Of a stretch of DNA of 64,000 nt, positions 1-9,011 are shown one piece after another; position 1 is the stretch's first letter, and the number at the start of each line of letters is the position of its first letter. The translations under genes were made by a program, and so were the position numbers. The notes under the pieces are model-generated. The model saw only the letters and a program-made list of their open reading frames with translations, was not told the DNA's origin and made no database searches. Source of the stretch: Mannheimia sp. USDA-ARS-USMARC-1261 (GTDB lineage Bacteria; Pseudomonadota; Gammaproteobacteria; Enterobacterales; Pasteurellaceae); the NCBI RefSeq assembly GCF_000521605.1, contig NZ_CP006942.1:1984001-2048000 (forward strand). The letters run 5' to 3'.

Positions 1-671
1 ACTTGCTCTCCGATAAATTGACCATCACGAAGCACAGTAACATCATCGCAAATCTGGAAAATTTCTTTTAAACGGTGTGAAATATACACAATGCCTCGAT
101 TTTCTGCTTTCAGTTCGTGAATTACTTTAAATAAGGCTTCTGTTTCAGTATCCGTTAATGCATCAGTTGGCTCGTCCATAATAATCACTTTAGACTCAAA
201 ACTAAGTGCTTTGGCAATTTCCACCATTTGTTGCTCACCGATGGATAATTCAGAACAGAGCTGATGACTGCTGTGTTTCACACCAAGTCGAGCGAGTAAT
301 TTATCCGCCTCCGCATACATTTTTTTCCAATCAATCGATCCCCAAGCGGTTCTAAATTCACGCCCAAGAAAAATGTTTTCCGCAATGGTTAAATTACCGA
401 CTAAGTTAAGCTCTTGGTGGATAATGCTAATTCCAGCTTCTTGAGAATGTTTCGGACCTTTGAAAGTAACCTCTTGCCCCAAATAACTGATTGAACCCGC
501 ATCTTTACTGTAAATACCCGTCAATACTTTCATTAACGTTGATTTACCAGCCCCATTCTCGCCCATTAATGCCATTACTCGCCCGGAATACACAGACAGA
601 CAAGCATTACTTAGAGCTTTTACACCCGGGAAAGATTTATCAATCCCATTCATTTTTAATAAGGTTTCCAT
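1..671 (-). CDS. rbsA: Ribose import ATP-binding protein RbsA (5' part only)
   Basis: The gene runs off the left edge; about 223 N-terminal residues are present of a family usually near 500. It is the first ABC domain of a sugar-import ATPase: Walker A GENGAGKS at about residues 37-44, a Q-loop HQEL, the signature LSIGEQQ near 143 and Walker B VIIMDEPT near 164. The N-terminus [18 protein letters not shown] closely resembles E. coli RbsA. Two ATGs are in tandem (674 and 671); 671 is preferred because AAGG lies 7 bases upstream and it matches the family start. It follows rbsD by about 9 bases, so both should be on one transcript driven by the RbsR/CRP-type control region upstream of rbsD. It should energise high-affinity ribose uptake with RbsB and RbsC, which lie outside the window. 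Related sugar ATPases look similar; the rbsD neighbour supports ribose. Confidence 0.9.
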   Translation of the reverse strand, partial: METLLKMNGIDKSFPGVKALSNACLSVYSGRVMALMGENGAGKSTLMKVLTGIYSKDAGSISYLGQEVTFKGPKHSQEAGISIIHQELNLVGNLTIAENIFLGREFRTAWGSIDWKKMYAEADKLLARLGVKHSSHQLCSELSIGEQQMVEIAKALSFESKVIIMDEPTDALTDTETEALFKVIHELKAENRGIVYISHRLKEIFQICDDVTVLRDGQFIGEQ

Positions 672-680
672 CATTCCACC

Positions 681-1100
681 TTAAAACGGCACGCCTGAAT
701 ATAAAATAATGTTGGCATAAGGTGAACATTCGCCTGTACGCACAACGGCTTTGCTATAGTGAGTCTGCTCTTTAAAGATTTCGTGATTGACATAATCGAC
801 TTGAATTTTATTCTGTTGTGCTTGCTCAAGTTGAGCTAAACGCTCTAAAAGATCAGCTAAAATCTGTGGATTTTTTTGCTTAATTTCTTCCGCAATCAAC
901 ACACGCTCAACAAAAAGCTCATCTACCACAACATCAAACGTCTGTAAAAAACTTGGCACACCGGCAGTTAAAGCTAAATCAATTCTCTCTACTTCATTTG
1001 GAATAGGTAATCCTGCATCACAAATAGTTAAACTGTCGGTATGACCCAGTGTAGCAATACTATGTGAAAGTTGTGCATTAAGATTTGTTGTTTTTTTCAT
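681..1100 (-). CDS. rbsD: D-ribose pyranase RbsD
   Basis: 139 residues, the normal size for RbsD. This cytoplasmic mutarotase interconverts beta-pyranose and beta-furanose forms of ribose so that RbsK can phosphorylate the sugar. Family features visible are an N-terminal [14 protein letters not shown] segment with the catalytic His, CDAGLPIP, and the C-terminal [14 protein letters not shown] segment. The start is ATG at 1100 with AAAGGGAAA upstream. It is the first gene of an rbs operon on the minus strand. An 18-bp perfect LacI-type palindrome and a CRP-like site lie upstream, so repression by RbsR and catabolite activation are likely. Confidence 0.95.
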   Translation of the reverse strand: MKKTTNLNAQLSHSIATLGHTDSLTICDAGLPIPNEVERIDLALTAGVPSFLQTFDVVVDELFVERVLIAEEIKQKNPQILADLLERLAQLEQAQQNKIQVDYVNHEIFKEQTHYSKAVVRTGECSPYANIILYSGVPF

Positions 1101-1144
1101 CTCAATTTCCCTTTATTTCGCTTCATTATAATTGGAAAACACTC

Positions 1145-1162
1145 CATCGAAACGTTTCGATG
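1145..1162. promoter_or_regulatory. RbsR-type operator
   Basis: A perfect 18-bp palindrome, CATCGAAACGTTTCGATG, lies 45 bases upstream of rbsD. Its core CGAAACGTTTCG is the LacI/GalR-family half-site pair and is nearly identical to the E. coli RbsR operator. It sits beside two possible -10 elements read on the minus strand (TATGAT at 1165-1170 and TATAAT at about 1124-1132), so a bound repressor would block the rbsD promoter. No rbsR gene is in the window. Confidence 0.8.
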
Positions 1163-1207
1163 AGATCATAAAAAATTTTTCCCCAACGATAAACAACCAA
1201 ATTGCAA

Positions 1208-1229
1208 AAATGTGAAGTAGTTCAAATTA
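1208..1229. promoter_or_regulatory. CRP (cAMP receptor) site upstream of rbsD
   Basis: TGTGA-N6-TCAAA inside an AAA..TTA context, one mismatch from the TGTGA-N6-TCACA consensus. It lies about 110 bases upstream of the rbsD ATG and 46 bases beyond the RbsR palindrome, a suitable place for catabolite activation of ribose use. It also lies about 110 bases upstream of divergent yfhL, but nothing suggests sugar control of that gene. Confidence 0.6.
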
Positions 1230-1258
1230 TTTTGCTTTATAATAGGTAAAATCTAGTT

Positions 1259-1305
1259 ACAAGCGGTCGATTTAGTAAAAAAATTTACAAATTCCACCGC
1301 TTGTT
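1259..1305. repeat. Pair of inverted DNA uptake signal sequences
   Basis: ACAAGCGGT at 1259-1267 faces ACCGCTTGT at 1297-1305, separated by 29 A+T-rich bases. Both are exact cores of the Actinobacillus-type uptake signal. They lie in the divergent rbsD/yfhL region, just upstream of yfhL, where a terminator would not be expected, so this pair probably serves uptake only. Confidence 0.7.
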
Positions 1306-1331
1306 TAATTTTATTTTCTCCACACAAACTT

Positions 1332-1592
1332 ATGGCTTTATTAATTACCCACAAATGTACCAACTGCGATATGTGCTTGCCCGAATGCCCGAATGATGCA
1401 ATTTCGGTGGGCAATGATATCTATGTGATCGACCCCGTACTCTGCACGGAATGTGTCGGGCATTACGACAAGCCAACCTGCCAAAAAGTTTGCCCGATCA
1501 CCAACTGTATTATTACAGATCCTGATCATATCGAAACCGAAGAGCAACTTTGGGAGCGATTTGTAATGATTCATCACCCGGATAAAATATAA
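1332..1592 (+). CDS. yfhL: YfhL-family 4Fe-4S ferredoxin
   Basis: 86 residues with two ferredoxin cluster motifs: CTNCDMCLPECP near the N-terminus, then C-T-E-C-VGH-(loop)-CQKVCP with the longer insertion between cysteines typical of the YfhL/Allochromatium 2[4Fe-4S] type. It is a small soluble electron carrier; the partner in most bacteria is not defined. The gene is monocistronic and convergent with ygfZ, with a shared bidirectional hairpin between them. The Shine-Dalgarno region is weak, but the MALLIT start matches the family. Confidence 0.93.
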   Translation: MALLITHKCTNCDMCLPECPNDAISVGNDIYVIDPVLCTECVGHYDKPTCQKVCPITNCIITDPDHIETEEQLWERFVMIHHPDKI

Positions 1593-1625
1593 AAAAACGG
1601 TCATATTACTATGACCGTTCCTTTT
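1591..1625. terminator. Bidirectional terminator between yfhL and ygfZ
   Basis: 9-bp stem AACGGTCAT/ATGACCGTT (1596-1604 and 1611-1619) with a 6-base loop. A run of A precedes it, giving U residues on the minus strand, and a short T-rich stretch follows. It lies exactly between two convergent genes. Confidence 0.8.
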
Positions 1626-2511
1626 ACTCGCTTTCTTCCAAACTATACGGCAGTTTTGCCATCTGCAAATTCACGCCATTTACTTTAAATTGACCATCGG
1701 GTTCTATCTCTTTATTCAGCACAACTTGAACCCATAACGTGCTGTCGTGTACTGAGCTCGATAATACTGTTCCTGTGCTTTTCCAGTTTTCTCCTAACTG
1801 CATTTCAACCGCTGAACTCGGTTCAGGTAGAGCAACTTCACCTTCAAATTTGCCCACAAGGGTAAATAACGCTCGTTTGTTTGCTCCACGATATTTCGCT
1901 CTCGCCACCGTTTCTTGCCCGATATAGCAACCTTTAGTGAAAGAAATCGCATTTTCCAGCAGCTGTAAATTTGCCGCTTGTGGAATCAGTTCAAACTGAT
2001 TGGCTTTCAATAAAACAGGAATACCGTCTTGAATATCCATTAACGTCCAAAGTTGTCCATCTGCATTAGTTTCAAGTTGTTCACCCCAAACAATTGCTCG
2101 TTTTTGCCCTTGTGTAAGCATTAAAGCGGTCGTTTTTTCACTTAATTTTGCAAATGCTTCTTCGCCTGCCACGCCATAAATTGGGGTGTCTAATTCGGTG
2201 AAAGTAACTTTTGAGAACACCGCATATTTTTTTAATTGCGTTAGGGCTTCGGGCATCAAATCACGATGGATAATGGCAATAAATTTTTCAGTTTCCGCAC
2301 GATACAAACGCAGTAACGCACTCATTTTGCCCTTTGGATCACAATGGCTGGTTAGCGTATGGCTGCCTACCTCAATTTTTGCGACATCACAGGTTAATTG
2401 TCCTTGTAGATATTTCTCTGCATCTACGCCTGAAATATCAATTAGACAATATTGGGAAAGTTGCATACGCAGTTCAGGGTAAGCTTGGCTCACTTTACAA
2501 CTCAATGTCAT
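1624..2511 (-). CDS. ygfZ: tRNA-modifying/Fe-S maintenance protein YgfZ
   Basis: 295 residues of the folate-binding GcvT-like family. The diagnostic motif KGCYIGQE is at residues 193-200 and contains the conserved Cys. YgfZ supports repair or assembly of certain Fe-S enzymes, including the MiaB tRNA-modifying enzyme, and binds tetrahydrofolate derivatives. The start is ATG at 2511 with AGGAAC upstream. It starts 9 bases after the yicC stop, so the two are probably co-transcribed. Confidence 0.93.
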   Translation of the reverse strand: MTLSCKVSQAYPELRMQLSQYCLIDISGVDAEKYLQGQLTCDVAKIEVGSHTLTSHCDPKGKMSALLRLYRAETEKFIAIIHRDLMPEALTQLKKYAVFSKVTFTELDTPIYGVAGEEAFAKLSEKTTALMLTQGQKRAIVWGEQLETNADGQLWTLMDIQDGIPVLLKANQFELIPQAANLQLLENAISFTKGCYIGQETVARAKYRGANKRALFTLVGKFEGEVALPEPSSAVEMQLGENWKSTGTVLSSSVHDSTLWVQVVLNKEIEPDGQFKVNGVNLQMAKLPYSLEESE

Positions 2512-2520
2512 ATTTTGTTC

Positions 2521-3384
2521 CTATTCTAAATTCTGAATTTGCTCACGCATTTGTTCGATTAACACTTTAAGTTCCACCGCAGAATTAGTTACTTCTGCAT
2601 TAATGGATTTTGACGCAAGCGTGTTCGATTCACGGTTAAGCTCTTGCATCATAAAATCTAATTTACGCCCCACTGCTCCACCTTTTTTCAGAATATTGGT
2701 GGTTTCTTTAACGTGGAGTTGCAAGCGGTCTAATTCTTCCGCCACATCCACACGTTGAGCAAGCAGCACCATTTCTTGCTCTAAACGTTGTGGCTCAAGC
2801 TGTAAATTCAGCTCATCAAAACGTTGCTGTAAACGCTCTTTCTGCCATTGCAGAATTTCAGGCATTAAGGTTTGTACTTTCGCTGCCTCAACAGAAATTG
2901 CCTCTAAACGCTGTTGAATTAAGGCTTGCACGTTTTCACCTTCTCTCGCACGCATCGCAATGAAATCAGCAAGAATTTGTTCAAAACCGTCTAATAGATC
3001 TTGGGTGATTTGGTCTAAATCTTGGCTTTCCGTATCCACCACGCCCGGAAAACGCAACACATCAACAAGATTGATTTCGCCCTCATTTGCAGTTTCTTTA
3101 ATCCATTTAAGCGATTGAATCACCTGCTCGGCATAGCCTTTATTTAACGCAATTTCACTGTTTTGGGTTTTGCTTAAATCGATACGCAAACTACATTCTA
3201 CCTTGCCACGGGTTAAAGCGGAACGTAGGCGTTCACGCAAAGTCATTTCAAGGTTGCGGAACTGCTCCGGTAGGCGGAAATAGGTTTCTAAAAATCGTTG
3301 GTTTACCGAGCGAATTTCCCACACTGCATTGCCCCACTCCTTTTTAATTTCTAAATGGGCAAAGGCTGTCATACTATAAATCAT
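2521..3384 (-). CDS. yicC: YicC-family endoribonuclease
   Basis: 287 residues from the MIYSMTAF start, the same length as E. coli YicC. I chose ATG at 3384 because AAGGAATAAC precedes it and MIxSMTA is the conserved family N-terminus; the frame is open further upstream but that part is not conserved. The C-terminal region ends in the well-conserved ..KxLIEQMREQIQNLE block. E. coli YicC is reported to act as an endoribonuclease. The gene is divergent from rph, the common gammaproteobacterial arrangement. Confidence 0.93.
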   Translation of the reverse strand: MIYSMTAFAHLEIKKEWGNAVWEIRSVNQRFLETYFRLPEQFRNLEMTLRERLRSALTRGKVECSLRIDLSKTQNSEIALNKGYAEQVIQSLKWIKETANEGEINLVDVLRFPGVVDTESQDLDQITQDLLDGFEQILADFIAMRAREGENVQALIQQRLEAISVEAAKVQTLMPEILQWQKERLQQRFDELNLQLEPQRLEQEMVLLAQRVDVAEELDRLQLHVKETTNILKKGGAVGRKLDFMMQELNRESNTLASKSINAEVTNSAVELKVLIEQMREQIQNLE

Positions 3385-3411
3385 TGTTATTCCTTGTGTT
3401 TTTATATTATT

Positions 3412-3436
3412 GGGCGGAAAATATTCCGCCCCTACA
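3412..3436. repeat. Intergenic palindrome, GGGGCGGAA-type copy 1
   Basis: GGGCGGAA at 3412-3419 pairs with TTCCGCCC at 3424-3431, followed by CTACA. It belongs to a family of about 25-bp hairpins with a GGGGC-A/G-AA stem and flanking CTAC(A) seen between genes elsewhere in this window. It is in the leader between yicC and rph. Confidence 0.65.
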
Positions 3437-3513
3437 AATCTTGCTAAAGAAAAATCACATTCTACTGTTTTCTTTGTTAAAATGGTAAAAATTTTAGCAA
3501 AAAGGAAAAGAAA

Positions 3514-4230
3514 ATGCGTCCAAATAATCGAGCAAATAACCAAGTTAGAGAAATTAAAATTACCCGTAACTACACCCGTTACGCTGAAGGTTCGGTGTTA
3601 ATTGAGTTCGGCGAAACCAAAGTGTTATGTAACGCCACGGTGGAAGAAACCGTGCCTCGCTTTTTAAAAGGTCAGCAACAAGGCTGGGTTACGGCTGAAT
3701 ATGGAATGTTGCCTCGAGCAACCCATTCTCGCACCCAACGTGAAGCGGCAAAAGGCAAACAAGGCGGACGCACAATGGAAATTCAACGCTTAATCGCCCG
3801 TTCTTTGCGTGCGGTAGTGGATTTAAAAGCCTTAGGCGAACGTACCGTAACGGTTGATTGCGATGTTATCCAAGCAGACGGTGGCACTCGCACCGCATCT
3901 ATCACGGGGGCTTGCGTGGCATTATATGATGCAATGAATAAATTAGTGGCAAACGGCACATTGAAAACCAACCCAATGAAAGGTTTAGTGGCGGCAATTT
4001 CTGTCGGTATTGTAGAAGGTGAAGCCGTGTGCGATTTAGAATATGTGGAAGATTCCAACGCTGAAACCGATATGAATGTGGTGATGGTGGAAGATGGTCG
4101 TTTGGTAGAAGTACAAGGTACAGCCGAAGGTGAGCCGTTCTCTCACGAGGAATTACTGACTTTATTAGATCTCGCCAAACAAGGCATTGCTCAATTAGTG
4201 GATACTCAACATAAAGCGTTGGCAGAATAA
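3514..4230 (+). CDS. rph: Ribonuclease PH
   Basis: 238 residues, full length (the E. coli K-12 copy is famously frameshifted; this one is intact). RNase PH is a phosphate-dependent 3'-5' exonuclease that trims tRNA 3' ends and helps degrade structured RNA. The N-terminus MRPNNR and the [17 protein letters not shown] and [18 protein letters not shown] blocks are characteristic. The start is ATG at 3514 with AAAAGG-type Shine-Dalgarno upstream. A USS-pair hairpin follows the stop. Confidence 0.97.
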   Translation: MRPNNRANNQVREIKITRNYTRYAEGSVLIEFGETKVLCNATVEETVPRFLKGQQQGWVTAEYGMLPRATHSRTQREAAKGKQGGRTMEIQRLIARSLRAVVDLKALGERTVTVDCDVIQADGGTRTASITGACVALYDAMNKLVANGTLKTNPMKGLVAAISVGIVEGEAVCDLEYVEDSNAETDMNVVMVEDGRLVEVQGTAEGEPFSHEELLTLLDLAKQGIAQLVDTQHKALAE

Positions 4231-4245
4231 TCAGAAAATTTTGGC

Positions 4246-4297
4246 AAAAAAAGACCGCTTGCAAGCCTGTTTAGGGCTATACAAGCGGTCTTTTTTA
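4246..4297. terminator. USS-pair bidirectional terminator after rph
   Basis: AAAAAGACCGCTTG (about 4248-4261) is the reverse complement of CAAGCGGTCTTTTT (4282-4295). The stem is made of two oppositely oriented uptake-signal cores; the A tract before it and T tract after it give U-runs in both directions. It lies between convergent rph and lutC. Confidence 0.85.
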
Positions 4298-4313
4298 GTC
4301 GATTTTTTGCAAA

Positions 4314-5015
4314 TTACAAATCATCAATCACAAGGTAAATTTTATTCACCGGCCCGTGTACACCAACAACTTTAATCAACTCAATATCTGCCGTAGCTGA
4401 TGGACCTGAAATGATATTAACACAAGATGGCATTCTTTCGCCGCGTTGTGCTTTTTCGTGCAGGATTTGAGCCAGTTGAGCAACACGAGGGAGTACAGTG
4501 CTTTTGCGTAACACTACCACCGATTTTTCAGGCAGTAAGCTTACAGAACGACCGAACTCTTTATCGGAAAATAACACAATACCACCAGACTCCGCCAAGC
4601 CATATTCGCCATATACTACGCCGATATTCGCATTTTGGGCTTTTTCAAAGTTGGTTTCTGATTGGTTATAATCCCAAACATAGCTGTCTTCGTATTTTGC
4701 TTGGATTGCTGAGGTGATACCAAGATCTTTTAAGCGTTGATCGTTATTGATGATCACACTTGCACCACCATATTTTTCGCAGATCTCAATGATGGTTTGC
4801 GGTAGATCCGCTTCCTTAGCTTCCACTACATCTGCCATCATTACACGAGCAAAGTCAATAAACTCTTGGCAAAGCTGTGGTTGAGCACGGTCAGTTAAAC
4901 GGGTGATCGCGTGGTTGTTTTCCAACACAGGCATTGGCTCAGGCACATTTTGGCGTGGTCTGCCCATACGCTGTGCCAATTTATTTAAGAAATTTTCACG
5001 ATTTTGTAAATCCAT
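4314..5015 (-). CDS. lutC: L-lactate utilization protein LutC (YkgG family)
   Basis: 233 residues of the LUD domain family. LutC works with LutA and LutB as an iron-sulfur L-lactate oxidising complex that feeds electrons to the respiratory chain. The ATG at 5015 (MDLQNREN) is chosen because GAGGAAAATT precedes it; the frame is open further upstream but that part lies inside the end of lutB. Features include GEYGLAESGGIVL and IISGPSATADIEL, typical of LutC. It is the last gene of the lctP-lutA-lutB-lutC run and is followed by a strong terminator. Confidence 0.93.
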   Translation of the reverse strand: MDLQNRENFLNKLAQRMGRPRQNVPEPMPVLENNHAITRLTDRAQPQLCQEFIDFARVMMADVVEAKEADLPQTIIEICEKYGGASVIINNDQRLKDLGITSAIQAKYEDSYVWDYNQSETNFEKAQNANIGVVYGEYGLAESGGIVLFSDKEFGRSVSLLPEKSVVVLRKSTVLPRVAQLAQILHEKAQRGERMPSCVNIISGPSATADIELIKVVGVHGPVNKIYLVIDDL

Positions 5016-5028
5016 CTTAATTTTCCTC

Positions 5029-6438
5029 TTAACCTCTGTTGTTGAACCAATCACGGAAGCTCTCGCCCTCTGGTTGAGGTAAATCACGAGCTTTTGTCCA
5101 TTCGCCTAATGCACCAAAATTCACAGGGGCTTTACCGTTTTTAATGAATTTGCTTGCGACTTTTGCCCCTACATTCATACCCACTTTCCAAAGTGTTGGG
5201 TGGGAGTTAGCAAAGTTGAAGCCGAAAATCGATAAACGTTCTGCCATTGGTGTTAAGCCAGCGTCCGCAATTTTCTCACGGTGTTTTAAGATGAGCTGAG
5301 CCAGTGGAATTTTTACCGGGCAAACACTATTACACGCCGTACAGAGTGAACAGGCATACGGTAACTCTTTAAACTCTTCATAGCCACTTAATAATGGCGA
5401 AATTACCGAACCGATCGGACCCGGATAGATAGAACCGTAACCGTGTCCACCAATTTGACGATAAGCCGGGCAAGTATTCAAACAAGCACCACAGCGGATA
5501 CAGCGTAAAACTTCTTGGAACTCGCTTTCTAAAATTTTAGAACGACCGTTATCCACAATCACTAAATGGAACTCTTCCGGACCATCGGTTTCGCCTTCAA
5601 GACGAGGACCTGTTAGCCAAGTATTATAAGCGGTTAATTTTGCCCCTACCGCACTGCGGGCAAGCATTGTAATTAACACATCCACTTCTTTGAAAGTGGG
5701 TGCAATACGCTCCATACCCATTACCGCAATATGCGTTTTTGGCACAGTCGTTGCCATACGCAAGTTACCTTCGTTTGTTACTAAGCAAACAGAACCGGTT
5801 TCCGGCACAGCAAAGTTACAACCTGAAATGCCGATATCCGCTTCTAAGAAATCTTCACGGATTTTTTGGCGAACAAATGCCGTCATCTCTTCCGGTGTTT
5901 CTGAACCTTCATAGCCTAGCACATCGTGCATTTCTTGACGGATTCTATGGCGATCTTTATGGATTGCTGGAACAACGATGTGGGAAGGCTTATCACCCAC
6001 AATTTGCAGTAAATATTCACCTAGGTCGGTTTCCACCACCTTAATGCCTTCTGCCTCTAAAACGTGGTTCATGCCGATCTCTTCGGTTACCATTGATTTA
6101 GATTTTACAATCTTTTTCGCGTTTTTCGCTTTCGCCACATTTTTGATGTAATTTGTTGCTTCTTCTGCTGTTTCTGCGAAGAAAACGTGCCCGCCGTTTT
6201 GAGTTACTTTTTCACTTAATTGGTAAAGGTAAGCATCAAGGTTGGCTAAAACGTGATTACGAATTGCTTTCGCATCATCACGCCACTCTTCCCAATTGCC
6301 TAACTCGTCCACCATACGCTGACGGTTTGCACCGATAGTTTCTTGAGCTTTTACTAAAGCTTTACGAACAACTTCATTATTAACCTGTTGTTCAACACGT
6401 TGCTTAAAAGGCAGGGTATTGGTTTGTAAATAAGACAT
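5029..6438 (-). CDS. lutB: L-lactate dehydrogenase iron-sulfur subunit LutB (YkgF family)
   Basis: 469 residues: an N-terminal LUD domain, then a ferredoxin-like domain with two CxxCxxCxxxC clusters (Cys 313/316/319/323 and 363/366/369/373), and a DUF3390-type C-terminal tail. It is the electron-transfer subunit of the LutABC lactate-oxidising complex. It starts one base after the lutA stop and ends 13 bases before the lutC start, so translation is probably coupled. Confidence 0.95.
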   Translation of the reverse strand: MSYLQTNTLPFKQRVEQQVNNEVVRKALVKAQETIGANRQRMVDELGNWEEWRDDAKAIRNHVLANLDAYLYQLSEKVTQNGGHVFFAETAEEATNYIKNVAKAKNAKKIVKSKSMVTEEIGMNHVLEAEGIKVVETDLGEYLLQIVGDKPSHIVVPAIHKDRHRIRQEMHDVLGYEGSETPEEMTAFVRQKIREDFLEADIGISGCNFAVPETGSVCLVTNEGNLRMATTVPKTHIAVMGMERIAPTFKEVDVLITMLARSAVGAKLTAYNTWLTGPRLEGETDGPEEFHLVIVDNGRSKILESEFQEVLRCIRCGACLNTCPAYRQIGGHGYGSIYPGPIGSVISPLLSGYEEFKELPYACSLCTACNSVCPVKIPLAQLILKHREKIADAGLTPMAERLSIFGFNFANSHPTLWKVGMNVGAKVASKFIKNGKAPVNFGALGEWTKARDLPQPEGESFRDWFNNRG

Positions 6439-6439
6439 A

Positions 6440-7171
6440 TTATTTTCCTCCCTGCATTAACACTTCTGCAATGTGCATCACTTTGATCTCTTTGCCTTCA
6501 CGACTTAAGCGACCACCGATGTTCATCAAGCAGCTTACATCTGCCCCGATCAAATAATCCGGTTCATCAGTATCAATATTCGATACTTTCTCTTTTACCA
6601 TTTCACCGGAAATTTCTGCCATTTTTACTGAGAATGTACCACCAAAACCACAGCAGGTTTCTTGGTTTTTAATTGGTAATAACTCTAAGCCTTTTACATT
6701 TCTTAATAAGGTAATCGGCTCTTCCTTAATACCTAATTTGCGGAATAAACTACAAGACGGATGATAAACCGCCTTACCCGGTAGGTAAGCCCCCACATCA
6801 GTAACACCTAATTTATTCACAATAAAATCGGTTAAATCGTGAAAGCGATCGGCTACCTTCTTCGCACGCACCGCCCATTCAGCTTCACCGAAACGTTCAA
6901 AATGCTCAGGGTAGGTTTTAATCGCATAAACACAAGAACCCGCAGGAGCAACAATCGGGTAATCATTTGCTTCAAAGGTTTCTACCAAGTTTTTCATACC
7001 CGATAAAGCTTGCTTTGTATATCCACTATTAATTGCAGGTTGCCCACAGCACCCCTGCTTTTCTAAAAAGGTGATTTTACAACCTAATTTTTCCAATAAA
7101 AGTACGGAGTTTTTCGCAACCCTTGCTTTCATCACATCTGCAATGCAGGTTACATAGAAATTAACGTTCAT
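6440..7171 (-). CDS. lutA: L-lactate dehydrogenase subunit LutA (YkgE family)
   Basis: 243 residues with the two CCG-domain motifs of the heterodisulfide-reductase-like family: GCCGQP at about 40-45 and CCGFGG at about 173-178. These cysteines ligate the cluster or contact the electron acceptor. An upstream in-frame GTG (7183) is possible, but the ATG at 7171 (MNVNFYVTCI) matches the family and has GTGGGG upstream. It lies 140 bases downstream of the lactate permease gene. Confidence 0.93.
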   Translation of the reverse strand: MNVNFYVTCIADVMKARVAKNSVLLLEKLGCKITFLEKQGCCGQPAINSGYTKQALSGMKNLVETFEANDYPIVAPAGSCVYAIKTYPEHFERFGEAEWAVRAKKVADRFHDLTDFIVNKLGVTDVGAYLPGKAVYHPSCSLFRKLGIKEEPITLLRNVKGLELLPIKNQETCCGFGGTFSVKMAEISGEMVKEKVSNIDTDEPDYLIGADVSCLMNIGGRLSREGKEIKVMHIAEVLMQGGK

Positions 7172-7311
7172 AAAGAACCCCACAATAAAAATAAAAATAA
7201 GAATTAAACTCAGACTGCCCTTTTTAAGACAGAGAAAGGAAGGGCGATTTGCAAAACATCAGCAAAATCTGACCGCTTCCTTTTTATCTTCATTAGATAT
7301 TAACTATCCGG

Positions 7312-8916
7312 TTACACATTATAGAAGATTGGTACTATTAATAGTGCAGCAACTGCGGCAATTACACCATATACAACCATCGGAACAACCGTTTTCTTAA
7401 TGATAGTACCCTCTTGTTTTTCGATACCTGTTACTGAACATACCGCAACAATGTTATTGATACACACCATATTACCCATTGCACCACCTACAGATTGTAA
7501 TGCTAAGATTAGGGTTACTGATAAACCAACTTGTTGTGCTGTTGCGTATTGTACTGTACCGAAGGTTAAGTTAGATACCGTGTTAGAACCTGAGAAGAAC
7601 GCACCGATTGCACCTAAGAATGACGCAAATAATGTCCAAGATTGACCTGTGAACTCTGCAAAACTTCTACCGATAACTTGTACCATTGACTCTGAGCCAC
7701 CAATCAACATTAATTTTACCATAATAATTGCACCTAAAAGGGCTAAAAATGGTTTTTTAACTTGGCTTAACGATGTACCGAAAATATCTTTGGTATTTCT
7801 AGCGGATACCGAGAAAATCGGTAAGCAGATTAATACCGTAATCACAAAAGGAATCAATGCCGGTACATAAAGTAACTTATAGCTGGTTGCAACGTTCGTG
7901 CCTAAAATATTTTTCAGTGCGAAAATCAAACCTTGGCTGATTTCAAAGTTAGCAAAACCTAGTGAACTTGCAATCCAAGTCGTCGCATCATTCAACCACG
8001 CTTTAAGTGGAAGTTGTTGAATACGGGTAATCACTAAGATGAAGATTAACAAACCTGTTGGTAATAATGCTTTTGCTACTTCACCAAAAGTTGCTTTTTC
8101 GCCTGCAAGATTATTCTCAGTTTTCGCTAAACCAATACCTGCATTTGCTACAAATACAGAAACCAATAAACCAATTGCACCTGCCACTAATGAAGGGAAT
8201 TCATAGTTAAATTGAGCAATAATAAAGTAAGGCACAACACAAGCTAGAATACTAATGTAGATAAACACAATATTCTGACGAATTTCTTTCCAGCTTACAA
8301 TTAAACGCAATGCCATAATTGGAATAATGAATGCCGCAATTGAGTGAATTAGAGCGGTTATAGAGCCGATTTCAAGCACTTGTGCATCACTTAATAAACC
8401 ATCTTTTAATAATGGTCCCATACCGAACCACGTTGGCGTACCTACTGCACCAAATGAAACCGGTACAGAGTTCATCACTAACGCTAACATAGCTACTTGT
8501 AATGGTTTAAAACCTAAACCAACTAAGATTGGAGCCGCAATAGCAGCAGGCGTACCGAAACCGGAAGCACCTTCAATCATAAACGCAAATGCCCAACCGA
8601 TAATCATTAACTGTGCAACCGGGTTTGGATTGATTGCACCCAACCATTTACGCATTGTGTTAGTTGCACCGGACACTTCAGAGAAACGATTAAATAAAAT
8701 TGCACCGAATACTACAGTAATCGGCGTTAATACATCACCTAAACCTGCAATAATATTTGCAAAGACTAATGTAACATCGTTACCAAAATAGGTAAGTTGA
8801 AGAATAAAAATAAGTAAAGCTGTCAGTGGAAGAGCCACATAAGACGGCAACGCGTTGCGTTTTACCATTAAATAAATCAGTAAAACAATTGGGAAAATGC
8901 TCAGAAAAAGAGCCAT
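7312..8916 (-). CDS. lctP: L-lactate permease (LctP/LldP family)
   Basis: 534 residues, strongly hydrophobic with a dozen or more membrane segments, matching the lactate permease family (TC 2.A.14). Typical blocks are FMIEGASGFGTPAAIAAPILVGLGF, broken here into FMIEGASGFG and AAPILVGLGF, and the late FSGSNTVSNLTFG segment. It imports L-lactate with protons across the inner membrane. The ATG at 8916 is preferred to the one at 8928 because GAGGTG falls between them at the right distance. Its place just upstream of lutABC argues for lactate rather than glycolate. A CRP-like site lies about 100 bases upstream. Confidence 0.95.
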   Translation of the reverse strand: MALFLSIFPIVLLIYLMVKRNALPSYVALPLTALLIFILQLTYFGNDVTLVFANIIAGLGDVLTPITVVFGAILFNRFSEVSGATNTMRKWLGAINPNPVAQLMIIGWAFAFMIEGASGFGTPAAIAAPILVGLGFKPLQVAMLALVMNSVPVSFGAVGTPTWFGMGPLLKDGLLSDAQVLEIGSITALIHSIAAFIIPIMALRLIVSWKEIRQNIVFIYISILACVVPYFIIAQFNYEFPSLVAGAIGLLVSVFVANAGIGLAKTENNLAGEKATFGEVAKALLPTGLLIFILVITRIQQLPLKAWLNDATTWIASSLGFANFEISQGLIFALKNILGTNVATSYKLLYVPALIPFVITVLICLPIFSVSARNTKDIFGTSLSQVKKPFLALLGAIIMVKLMLIGGSESMVQVIGRSFAEFTGQSWTLFASFLGAIGAFFSGSNTVSNLTFGTVQYATAQQVGLSVTLILALQSVGGAMGNMVCINNIVAVCSVTGIEKQEGTIIKKTVVPMVVYGVIAAVAALLIVPIFYNV

Positions 8917-9011
8917 AGAACACCTCATTTATGATTATAAAATGACCTGAGTGGTCGGACTGGTTAAGCATTCTACACATTAGAAAAAGCGATGTAACTA
9001 ACTTGTTGTAA

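Noticed and set aside
2521-3543. 340-residue yicC reading
   Set aside because: The extra N-terminal 53 codons are not conserved and lie over the rph leader; the internal ATG at 3384 has a good ribosome binding site.
8953-8963. TGGTCGGACTG as a GntR/LldR-type operator before lctP
   Set aside because: It matches TNGTNNNACNA except at one end, but such an 11-mer is common and no cognate regulator is nearby.
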